Of a stretch of DNA of 9,495 nucleotides, positions 1-6,630 are shown piece by piece; the first letter of the stretch is position 1, and each line of letters begins with the position of its first letter. The position numbers and the translations under genes were made by a program. This DNA is from Pseudomonadota bacterium. GTDB taxonomy: Bacteria > Desulfobacterota > Desulfobacteria > Desulfobacterales > C00003060. The stretch spans positions 1 through 9,495 of the forward strand of contig JADFWI010000240.1 in NCBI GenBank assembly GCA_015222985.1, written 5' to 3'. A model generated the notes under the pieces. It was not told the origin of the DNA. It made no database searches and worked only from the letters and a program-made list of their open reading frames with translations.

Positions 1-15
1 CGAGCTTCGGCGCGG

Positions 16-103
16 TTCGCCTTGCCTTTCATCCCTGCAGCAAGTCGCCGACGCGCCATAGCTTGGGCGACGGTGCGCTGCAGGGTATTCCGGCGAAGGC
101 GAA
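16..103. repeat. Nested inverted repeat / long hairpin downstream of the response regulator
   Basis: Three pairs of arms nest around one centre. CCCTGCAGC (33-41) pairs with GCTGCAGGG (77-85), perfect over 9 bp. GTCGCC (44-49) pairs with GGCGAC (66-71). The outer TTCGCCTTGCC (16-26) pairs imperfectly with GGCGAAGGCGAA (92-103). The structure begins about 10 bases past the regulator's stop codon. No T-run follows it on the minus strand, so it is not a standard Rho-independent terminator. It could be an interspersed REP-like repeat, a transcript-stabilising 3' hairpin, or the edge of a mobile or repeated element cut by the window. The arms are read directly; the role is unknown. Confidence 0.7.
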
Positions 104-113
104 TAAAATAGCC

Positions 114-539
114 TCAAAGAAGCTGTGCCACACCGACTTCGGGGAAAAACCCCTTCTTTGCCTCCACCCTGCCTTGAGGCCCCTGCTTCTGCCTGAGGGC
201 ATCGGCTATCCGGTGTTTGAGTTGCCCGAAGTCTGCACTCTTTATCACATAGCCATCTGCCCGACACAGGCGGGGATCATCCTTAAAGCTGTCATAGGCG
301 GTCAAGATAAGGACGGGCAGATGGGGGTCTCGCATCTTGATGTCCCGCAACACATCCCATCCGTCAGGTCCGTCCAGATACAGATCCAGAAGTACCAGGT
401 CCGGTCGTGAAGATCTGAGGTGCGCTCTCGCCGATTCAGCATTGCCCACACTCTCGACGTGGTATCCCTCGCGGATGAGTTCTTCAGAAATCACTTCGCG
501 AACGCATCTCTGGTCATCTACAATCAAAATCTTGGGCAT
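114..539 (-). CDS. Stand-alone receiver-domain response regulator (CheY-like)
   Basis: This is a single-domain response regulator, expected to be phosphorylated by a sensor kinase and to act in the cytosol by protein-protein contact. Residues 1 to about 118 are a full receiver domain: the acidic pair D8-D9, phosphoacceptor D52 in the stretch LVLLDLYLDGPDGWDVL, switch residue T80 in LILTAYD, aromatic Y97 and conserved K100 in GYVIKSAD. The remaining ~23 residues are a short polar tail with no DNA-binding or enzymatic output domain. The ATG at 539 is supported by GGGAGG at 547-552, 7 bases upstream. The start overlaps the end of a small upstream ORF by 26 bases, which would suggest coupled expression if that ORF is real. 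No histidine kinase is present in the window, so the pathway is unknown. Family assignment is secure; the cellular role is not known. Confidence 0.93.
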   Translation of the reverse strand: MPKILIVDDQRCVREVISEELIREGYHVESVGNAESARAHLRSSRPDLVLLDLYLDGPDGWDVLRDIKMRDPHLPVLILTAYDSFKDDPRLCRADGYVIKSADFGQLKHRIADALRQKQGPQGRVEAKKGFFPEVGVAQLL

Positions 540-834
540 AGTGCATCCTCCCTGGCTCTTTCTGTTCAGCGCCAGCTTTCGTACAAACGAGGATTTCTTT
601 ACACCTGCTTTCGAATCTCAAGGTTTCTTCGCAGATGATCTCTTCGTGCAGTTTGAGTTCGACTGTTGGGTTGTTCCGGTTGGAGAGAACTACAAGGCGC
701 TGTGCGATGAGATTGAGAGACTTGCTTGATTCGTGCATCCGTGTGAGGGCGGTATCATCTGCAGACGTCGGGCTTTGCATCCACCTCTGATCCGGGTCCG
801 GCAGTCTACTTACCATGGCGTGAGCACAATACAT
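514..834 (-). CDS. Small hypothetical protein upstream of the response regulator (doubtful)
   Basis: This 106-codon frame lies in the direction of transcription between a good promoter (about 972-1001) and the response regulator, overlapping the regulator's start by 26 bases. I do not recognise the protein. It has no signal peptide, membrane segment or catalytic motif that I can see. The middle (about residues 33-80) has a believable mix of charged and hydrophobic residues, for example SLNLIAQRLVVLSNRNN and LKLHEEIICEETLRF, and codons there look like ordinary coding sequence. No ATG has a convincing Shine-Dalgarno sequence. Starts at 834, 816, 780 or 738 are all possible, the last giving about 74 residues. 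It may be a small partner of the regulator, a degraded gene, or only the regulator's 5' leader. Confidence 0.4.
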   Translation of the reverse strand: MYCAHAMVSRLPDPDQRWMQSPTSADDTALTRMHESSKSLNLIAQRLVVLSNRNNPTVELKLHEEIICEETLRFESRCKEILVCTKAGAEQKEPGRMHYAQDFDCR

Positions 835-923
835 GTTGTTCCCGTTGGGACTGAATGCTGTTACTCAAAACCACAGGCCCCAATACTCATAGGCCAACCA
901 CTTCTGTCACCGTCTTTGTGCCA

Positions 924-942
924 AGGTATTGATCAAATACCT
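924..942. promoter_or_regulatory. Inverted repeat AGGTATT-GATCA-AATACCT, possible operator or leader hairpin
   Basis: Perfect 7-bp arms flank a 5-base centre. The repeat lies about 25-40 bases downstream of the predicted transcription start of the promoter at 972-1001, so it could be an operator that blocks elongation or a small stem-loop in the 5' leader. I do not recognise it as the site of a known regulator. Confidence 0.35.
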
Positions 943-971
943 CTTTCTACTATATATTCCACCACTCATAT

Positions 972-1001
972 TTTATCACCACAAGATATGGTATCTGTCA
1001 A
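972..1001 (-). promoter_or_regulatory. Sigma-70 type promoter for the small ORF / response regulator unit
   Basis: On the minus strand a perfect TTGACA (-35, plus-strand positions 996-1001) is followed after 18 bases by GATAAA (972-977, four of six matches to TATAAT) in an AT-rich stretch. Transcription would start near 965, leaving a leader of about 130 bases before the small ORF at 834. The spacer holds an inverted repeat, AGATA-TGG-TATCT (984-996), which touches the -35 box and is well placed for a repressor. Motif positions are read directly; activity and regulation are inferred. Confidence 0.5.
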
Positions 1002-1002
1002 G

Positions 1003-1047
1003 CAAAAAAAACGAGAAAATGCAAAAAAATGAACTCGAGAGTCAGAA
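1003..1047 (-). terminator. Weak candidate terminator region after uvrA
   Basis: Just past the uvrA stop codon the minus-strand transcript has two T-runs (7 T at 1023-1029, 8 T at 1003-1010). The second is preceded by a possible stem of CGAG (1034-1037) with CTCG (1012-1015) around an 18-base loop. The stem is short and the loop large, so only the U-rich composition argues for termination here. The promoter of the next gene begins directly afterwards, which fits a transcription-unit boundary. Confidence 0.25.
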
Positions 1048-4000
1048 CTACTTGTGAACCTGCTCGGGAAAAAGGTGTTTTCTCAAATAGTGGGCTGTGT
1101 GAAACTCATTTGGATGGGCTATCAGCTCCGCGGGCGATCCTGCTGCCACCACGCGCCCCCCCTCATCGCCCCCTTCCGGGCCAAGGTCAATAATGTAATC
1201 GGCATCCTTTATCACCTCCATATTGTGTTCAATCACAGCTATGGTGTTGCCTTCGTCCACCAAGGCTTGCAACACTATCAGAAGTCTCTGGACATCAGCC
1301 ACGTGAAGCCCTGTAGTGGGCTCATCCAAGATGTAAAGAGTGCGGCCTTTGGAAGGCTTGGCCAGTTCTTCGGCCAGCTTGATGCGTTGGGCTTCCCCTC
1401 CTGAAAGGGTGGGGCTGGGCTGTCCCAGGCGCAGATATCCAAGGCCGACATCGGAGACAGCCCGGATTGGACGATGAATAGACGGGACGGCAGCAAAAAA
1501 GCTTGCTGCCTCCTCAAAAGTAAGCTCCAGGACCTCAGAGATGTTTTTTCCTTTGTAGGTGACCGCCAGGGTCTCGTGATTGAAGCGTTGTCCGCTGCAG
1601 GCCTCACAGTGAACATAGACATCAGGGAGGAAGCTCATGGCGACTTTCAGGCTGCCGTGCCCTTTGCAGGCCTCGCAGCGGCCCCGTCTTACGTTGAATG
1701 AAAACCGGCCGGCATCATATCCTCGGACCCTGGCCTCGGGGGTCATGGCAAATAGCCTGCGTATTTCAGACAGAAATCCCACATAGGAGGCAGGCACAGA
1801 GCGAGGCGTGCGGCCAATGGGACTGTGGTCCACTTCCAGCACCCTGTCCAGGGCTTCCCATCCCTCGATTTCCTTGCACCGCCTCGTGCCATGGTCTTGC
1901 TTCTGAATCCGCTTGTGCACCTCATAGTATAGGGTCTCTTTAAGAAGCGTGGACTTGCCGGAACCCGAGACCCCTGTCACGCAGATCAGCGCACCAAGAG
2001 GAAACGCAACGTCGATGCCTTTCAGATTGTGTTCTGTTGCCCCGCGAACTGTGATGCATGGGCGGTCTTTGTAAGGCCTAAGACGGGAAGTAATCCGGTG
2101 GGGGTACCCGTCAAAAAAAGCGCCAGTAACGGATGCAGAGACTTTCTTCAGGTCTGCCAATTGGCCACGGGCTACAACCTCGCCACCGTCCTGTCCGGCT
2201 CCGGGGCCCAGATCGATGAGGCAGTCAGCCTCGCGGATAGTATCCTCATCATGCTCCACGACCAGGATCGAATTGCCCCGTTCTTTGAGTTCTTTGAGAG
2301 CATCAAGGAGCATCCTGTGGTCCCTGGCGTGGAGGCCGATAGTAGGTTCATCCAGAATGTAGCAGACACCGGTAAGACTTGATCCAAGTTGGGCTGCCAG
2401 CCGGACACGCTGGGCCTCGCCCCCGGACAGAGTCTGACCGCTTCGACTCAGGGCAAGATAGGACAACCCGAGCCGGTCGAGCAAGGAAAGGCGTGTCAGG
2501 ATCTCAGCCAAAATCGGTACGGCTATGGGCGATTCCTGGGGGCCGAAAGAAAACCCTTTGAGGGTGCTATGCATCCGGTCGGCCGGCTGCTGCACCAGGT
2601 CCCAGATGGAATGGCCCTCGATTTTTGCGGCCAGGGCTTCAGGCTTTAGGCGACTTCCCTGGCATTGAGGGCACACCTTGTGTTCATCTGAGTCCGGGGT
2701 CTCTACCTCGCCCAGACCGTCACACAGAGGGCATGCCCCCTGTGTGCTGTTAAAGGAAAAGAGTCGCGGGTCCAGGGCCTGCAAGCCTATGCCGCAGTCC
2801 GGGCAGATGCCCTGCAGGCTGAACACCTCTTCCTTCCCTTTGGGGTCTAGAACCAAAAGGCTTCCGTCCCCTTCTTCCAGGCCACGGGCCACCAGCGCGC
2901 AAATGTCTTCTGTTGGGAGGCGTCCCACCACAAGCTCAATAGTGTGCTCATGAAAGCGGCTCAGGGCCATGTTCCTTTTGAGTCTTGTCAAGCTGCCGTC
3001 GATACGCGCTTCCCTGTACCCCTTGAGCATGGCCTGGGCCAACACAGCCCTGTGAAACCCTTTTCGCCCTGCCACCTTTGGGGCCAGGACCATGGCCTGC
3101 TTTTTTTCGAACCGACCCCGTATCTGATCCGCGATCTGGTCCGCGGTTCGAGTTGTCAACTTGCGGCCGCAACGTGAGCAGTGCCGGGAACCGAGCTTGC
3201 TGTATAAGAGCCTGAGGAAATGATAGATCTCGGTCAGCGTTGCAACGGTCGACCGGCGACCGGCCTGGCTGACGCGCTGTTCAATGGCCACGGTGGGTGG
3301 AAGGCCGGTCACGACATCCACATCAGGCCGTTCAAGGACCCTCACATATTGCCTGACATAAGGCGCAAGGCTTTCCAGATAACGGCGTTGACCTTCGGCG
3401 AAGAGAATGTCAAAAGCCAGAGTGGATTTGCCCGAGCCGGATACCCCTGTGAGTACCACGAGCTGGTTGCGGGGGATGGAAAGGCTTAAATTCTTCAGGT
3501 TGTGTTCTCGGGCGCCTCTTATTGTGATGGCCTTCGAGAAACACTCTGTCGGTTCGGAAACGGTTGATGGGATCGAAGGTAAGGATTTGTCAGGTTTTAA
3601 CCGGCCCCGGCCGGTTAGATACTCCTTGAGAAACCGGCCGGTATGAGATTGCCCGTTTTTTGCCACTTCTTCCGGTGGGCCTGCCACAACGACCCGGCCG
3701 CCCTCATCTCCACCTTCAGGACCCAGGTCGATCACCCAGTCTGCTGTCTTGACAACATCCATGTTGTGTTCGATCAGCAGCACCGTGTTGCCTTCAGAGG
3801 CAAGCCGCTGGAGGGCTGCCAGGAGTTTTTCTATGTCGTCAAAGTGGAGTCCGGTCGTGGGTTCGTCAAAGATAAAAAGCCGCAAGCCGTTGTCTCCGGC
3901 CTTTAGATATCGAGAGAGCTTAAGACGCTGGGCCTCGCCTCCTGAAAGGGTGTTAATGGGCTGGCCAAGCCGAATGTAACCGAGGCCCACATCCACCATG

Positions 4001-6354
4001 GGCTCAAGCGCGGCCTTTATTTTGGCTTGGTCATCAAAAAAAGCGAGGGCCTGATCAACGGTCATGGATAGGATGTTGTATATGTTCTGCCCCTTGTAGG
4101 TCACTTCCAGGATTTCCTCTTTGAAGCGCTTTCCACCGCAGTCCGGACACGTAATGAAGACATCGGAAAGAAACTGCATCTCCACTTTTTCAAACCCCTC
4201 TCCCCGGCATGTTTCGCACCGTCCTCCCGCCACATTGAAAGAAAAATGGCTCAGCCCAAACCCCCTGGCTTGGGCCTCCGATGTGTTGGCCATTACGCGG
4301 CGGACGGGATCCATGGCCTTGGTATACGTTAAGGCATTGGCCCTGGGCGTGCGTCCGATGGGCCTTTGGTCCACCAGCACCACATCGACGATCTGTTCCA
4401 GGCCTGTGATCGTCTTGTGGCGACCGGGTCTGCCCTGGGGGTCCCATTTGACCCATTTGATGGCCTTGTACAGGATTTCTTCTGCCAGGGTCGATTTGCC
4501 TGAGCCCGAGACCCCTGTCAAACAGACCAGGAGGCCGAAGGGAATATGAACATCGATGTCCCGCAAGTTGTGTTCTCCAGCCTCCTCGATCACCAACCAC
4601 TGGCCCTCTTTGGGCTTTCGCCGCTTCTTGGGTATGGAGATATGCCGCTCACCCTTAAGGTATTGCCCGGTGAGGGAGCCGTTTACGCTCATAGTGGGGC
4701 CAAAATACATCACCTGGCCGCCGTGCTCGCCGGCCCTGGGCCCGAGGTCCAGCATGAAGTCGCTCTGGCTGATGATTTCCGGATCATGTTCAACTACGAC
4801 CAAGGTGTTTTGCAGATCCCTGAGGCCCTTCATGATGCGGATGAGACGGTGGTTGTCCCGGGGGTGAAGGCCGATGCTCGGCTCATCCAGAATGTAGAGG
4901 GTGTTTACCAGGGAAGAGCCGAGGGCTGAAGCCAGAGCAACGCGCTGTACCTCGCCACCGGAAAGGGTGCGGGATTGCCGATCCAGAGTGAGATACCCGA
5001 GTCCCACGTCCCGAAGGTATTTGAGCCTGCCGCGGATTTCATCAAGGAGGATCTGGCCGGCTTCATCCCTGGTCGGGACATTGAGTGTGTCAAAGAATCT
5101 GCTCGTCTCATCCACATTCAAGGCATAGACCTGGCCGATGTTCAGCGCACCAAGTCGATACAGCAAGGACTCTTCCTTGAAACGGGCGCCATTGCAGTCA
5201 GGGCAGATTTTGTAGGTCCGGTACCGGGAGAGAAAAACCCTGACGTGCATCTTATAGGTCTTGGATTCAAGCCACTTGAAAAAACCCCGGACCCCATAAT
5301 AGCTGGGTGTTCCTTCGATAATTGCTGTTTTCTGATCCTGTGTCAGATGATCGAAGGGGATATCGGTGGGTATTTTCTTGCGCCGGCAAAAGGCCATCAT
5401 GTCGTCATATTCCGTGCGGTGGTCTTCCCAGTCTCCCCACGGCTTAATGGCCCCTTCTTCCAGGGAAAGGGCGTGGTCCGGGATGATGAGGTCCTGATCT
5501 ATATCAATGATTCGGCCAAACCCCCGACAGGACTCACAGGCCCCAAGCGGGCTGTTAAAAGAAAAGAGGTTGGGTTGGGGGGCGACGTAAGGAATTCTGC
5601 AGTCAGCGCATTCAAGGGTGTTGCTGAATGCAAGGCGCTGGTCCGGCTTGATCCACACATCGAGCGTACCCCTTCCAAAACGAAAGGCCTGCTCCAGGGA
5701 ATCCACAATACGCTTCCGATCCTTGCGTTGCAGCAAAACCCGGTCTGCCACGATGTTAAGCTCTGTTGTATCCTCGCTTGCCCCCCAGTCCGTTAGGGGT
5801 CTAATCTTGCCGTCTGAAAAGAAACGGTCAAAGCCTATCCGCGCTAGTCTTTTGCGCACTTGATCGGCGCTTGCGCCCTTTGCAGGACCAGGGAAGGTGA
5901 TCACGATCTCAGACCCCGCTGCGAGATCCTTTATGGCCTTCCATACATGGTCCGGGGTTTCGGGGGTTACGGGCTTGCCGCATTTCTTGCAGTGGAGTTG
6001 GCCCAGGCGGGAGTAGAGGAGTTTAACATAGTCCGTGATTTCGGTCATGGTGCCCACAGTGGAGCGGGATGTTCGCACCGGGTCTTTTCTGTCGATGGCA
6101 ATGGCGGGCGGGATACCCTCAATGCGATCCACCTGGGGCCGATCCATGCGATCCATGAACTGCCGGGCATAAGGGGAAAAGGTCTCCACATACCGGCGCT
6201 GGCCCTCAGCATAGAGCGTATCAAAGGCCAGAGAAGACTTTCCCGAACCGCTCACGCCTGTGACGACGGTGATACGGTTCAGGGGGATTTCCAGATCCAG
6301 GTTCTTGAGGTTATTCTGCCTGGCGCCTTTGATCAGGATGACTTGGTTCTTCAC
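1048..6354 (-). CDS. uvrA: Double-length excinuclease ABC subunit A (two fused UvrA halves)
   Basis: This is the DNA-damage recognition ATPase of nucleotide excision repair, which loads UvrB at lesions. Normal UvrA is about 940 residues and works as a dimer; this 1768-residue chain carries two copies (about 1-912 and 938-1768) joined by a polar linker. All four ABC sites look intact: Walker A lysines K39, K620, K976 and K1467; LSGGE at 464, 803, 1309 and 1650; Walker B DE near 490, 830, 1335 and 1677; H-loop histidines near 523, 863, 1368 and 1710. CxxC pairs at 249/273 and 713/736, and at 1184/1208 and 1560/1583, form the zinc modules of each half. Each half has a UvrB-binding-like region (about 130-240 and 1070-1170). 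The insertion domain is present in half 1 (281-383) but reduced to 12 residues in half 2. The start is GTG with AAGGGAG 9 bases upstream. No uvrB or uvrC is nearby. Confidence 0.95.
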   Translation of the reverse strand: MKNQVILIKGARQNNLKNLDLEIPLNRITVVTGVSGSGKSSLAFDTLYAEGQRRYVETFSPYARQFMDRMDRPQVDRIEGIPPAIAIDRKDPVRTSRSTVGTMTEITDYVKLLYSRLGQLHCKKCGKPVTPETPDHVWKAIKDLAAGSEIVITFPGPAKGASADQVRKRLARIGFDRFFSDGKIRPLTDWGASEDTTELNIVADRVLLQRKDRKRIVDSLEQAFRFGRGTLDVWIKPDQRLAFSNTLECADCRIPYVAPQPNLFSFNSPLGACESCRGFGRIIDIDQDLIIPDHALSLEEGAIKPWGDWEDHRTEYDDMMAFCRRKKIPTDIPFDHLTQDQKTAIIEGTPSYYGVRGFFKWLESKTYKMHVRVFLSRYRTYKICPDCNGARFKEESLLYRLGALNIGQVYALNVDETSRFFDTLNVPTRDEAGQILLDEIRGRLKYLRDVGLGYLTLDRQSRTLSGGEVQRVALASALGSSLVNTLYILDEPSIGLHPRDNHRLIRIMKGLRDLQNTLVVVEHDPEIISQSDFMLDLGPRAGEHGGQVMYFGPTMSVNGSLTGQYLKGERHISIPKKRRKPKEGQWLVIEEAGEHNLRDIDVHIPFGLLVCLTGVSGSGKSTLAEEILYKAIKWVKWDPQGRPGRHKTITGLEQIVDVVLVDQRPIGRTPRANALTYTKAMDPVRRVMANTSEAQARGFGLSHFSFNVAGGRCETCRGEGFEKVEMQFLSDVFITCPDCGGKRFKEEILEVTYKGQNIYNILSMTVDQALAFFDDQAKIKAALEPMVDVGLGYIRLGQPINTLSGGEAQRLKLSRYLKAGDNGLRLFIFDEPTTGLHFDDIEKLLAALQRLASEGNTVLLIEHNMDVVKTADWVIDLGPEGGDEGGRVVVAGPPEEVAKNGQSHTGRFLKEYLTGRGRLKPDKSLPSIPSTVSEPTECFSKAITIRGAREHNLKNLSLSIPRNQLVVLTGVSGSGKSTLAFDILFAEGQRRYLESLAPYVRQYVRVLERPDVDVVTGLPPTVAIEQRVSQAGRRSTVATLTEIYHFLRLLYSKLGSRHCSRCGRKLTTRTADQIADQIRGRFEKKQAMVLAPKVAGRKGFHRAVLAQAMLKGYREARIDGSLTRLKRNMALSRFHEHTIELVVGRLPTEDICALVARGLEEGDGSLLVLDPKGKEEVFSLQGICPDCGIGLQALDPRLFSFNSTQGACPLCDGLGEVETPDSDEHKVCPQCQGSRLKPEALAAKIEGHSIWDLVQQPADRMHSTLKGFSFGPQESPIAVPILAEILTRLSLLDRLGLSYLALSRSGQTLSGGEAQRVRLAAQLGSSLTGVCYILDEPTIGLHARDHRMLLDALKELKERGNSILVVEHDEDTIREADCLIDLGPGAGQDGGEVVARGQLADLKKVSASVTGAFFDGYPHRITSRLRPYKDRPCITVRGATEHNLKGIDVAFPLGALICVTGVSGSGKSTLLKETLYYEVHKRIQKQDHGTRRCKEIEGWEALDRVLEVDHSPIGRTPRSVPASYVGFLSEIRRLFAMTPEARVRGYDAGRFSFNVRRGRCEACKGHGSLKVAMSFLPDVYVHCEACSGQRFNHETLAVTYKGKNISEVLELTFEEAASFFAAVPSIHRPIRAVSDVGLGYLRLGQPSPTLSGGEAQRIKLAEELAKPSKGRTLYILDEPTTGLHVADVQRLLIVLQALVDEGNTIAVIEHNMEVIKDADYIIDLGPEGGDEGGRVVAAGSPAELIAHPNEFHTAHYLRKHLFPEQVHK

Positions 6355-6385
6355 GCGTTGTGGCTCCCTTCTCCAAACTCGCGGA

Positions 6386-6415
6386 AGGTTACCACGAAAA
6401 CACGCATTTTCTCAA
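6386..6415 (-). promoter_or_regulatory. Possible uvrA promoter
   Basis: On the minus strand TTGAGA (6410-6415) is followed after 18 bases by TAACCT (6386-6391), with TGG directly in front, which resembles an extended -10 element. Transcription would begin about 25 bases before the uvrA GTG. An inverted repeat GAAAA-CACGCA-TTTTC (6396-6411) sits in the spacer. The -10 hexamer matches consensus at only three positions. I found no recognisable LexA box. Confidence 0.3.
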
Positions 6416-6433
6416 GGCGAACGGAGCAACTGA

Positions 6434-6630
6434 GCCAGTTCCGTCCGCATTCACCTGAAGAGATCAGGGTATGCCATAACCGTGGGCAGGATCGGTGGAA
6501 AAGAGATTGATTTCGCAGGTGAAAAAAAGCGAAAGGCTATATATACAAGTAGCTTATATGATTACCGATCAGAACGTTCATGACCGTGAATTCGGCATCC
6601 TGCTGCAAGTGAGGGACTATTCTGCCAAAT
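6434..6630 (+). pseudogene. Remnant of the C-terminal end of a DUF4143-type AAA ATPase
   Basis: Only the last ~65 codons of this gene survive, on the plus strand against all its neighbours. In the phase of position 6434 the translation reads HLKRSGYAITVGRIGGKEIDF followed by AGEK. After the run of seven A at 6522-6528 the reading continues in another frame as SERLYIQVAY, ITDQNV, REFG and RDYSAKW. Order, spacing and wording match the C-terminal part of ATPases of the AAA_14/DUF4143 kind, whose usual motifs are RRGYEVYVG, KEIDFVAEK, IYIQVAYLL, EREFG and IKDNYPKY. Removing one A restores a single frame. Upstream there is an in-frame TGA (6431-6433) and no ATPase domain. The similarity ends at about the Hsp70 gene's last codons. 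The match is from memory of the family, without a search. Confidence 0.7.

Noticed and set aside
16..103. Integron attC site
   Set aside because: The hairpin lacks the core-site sequences (RYYYAAC / GTTRRRY) at its ends and there is no integrase or cassette array in view.
733..1032. 99-codon plus-strand open frame in the gap beside uvrA
   Set aside because: The composition is not protein-like, there is no ribosome-binding site, and it overlaps the minus-strand promoter and the small ORF.
1964..4520. Identical 16-base stretch at 1964-1979 and 4505-4520 as a DNA repeat
   Set aside because: Both copies encode the same part of a Walker A motif in the two UvrA halves, so the identity reflects protein conservation and the ancient duplication.
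4975..5796. 273-codon plus-strand open frame inside uvrA
   Set aside because: It is antisense to a well-conserved uvrA region, its protein resembles no family, and it is explained as a shadow of GC-biased codons on the other strand.
5860..6510. 216-codon plus-strand open frame spanning the uvrA start
   Set aside because: Most of it is antisense to the conserved first Walker A region of UvrA. Its end runs in a different frame from the recognisable ATPase remnant.
6511..6534. TTTCGC-N12-GCGAAA inverted repeat between the Hsp70 gene and uvrA
   Set aside because: It falls inside the ATPase remnant around the A-run and is better explained as former coding sequence. The loop, not the 3' flank, holds the T-run, so it is not a terminator of the Hsp70 gene.
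6355..6616. LexA/SOS box upstream of uvrA
   Set aside because: I looked for CTGT-N8-ACAG, GAAC-N4-GTTC and the Geobacter-type GGTT/AACC pattern and found no full match. AACTG-AGC-CAGTT at 6428-6440 is short and fits no LexA motif I know.
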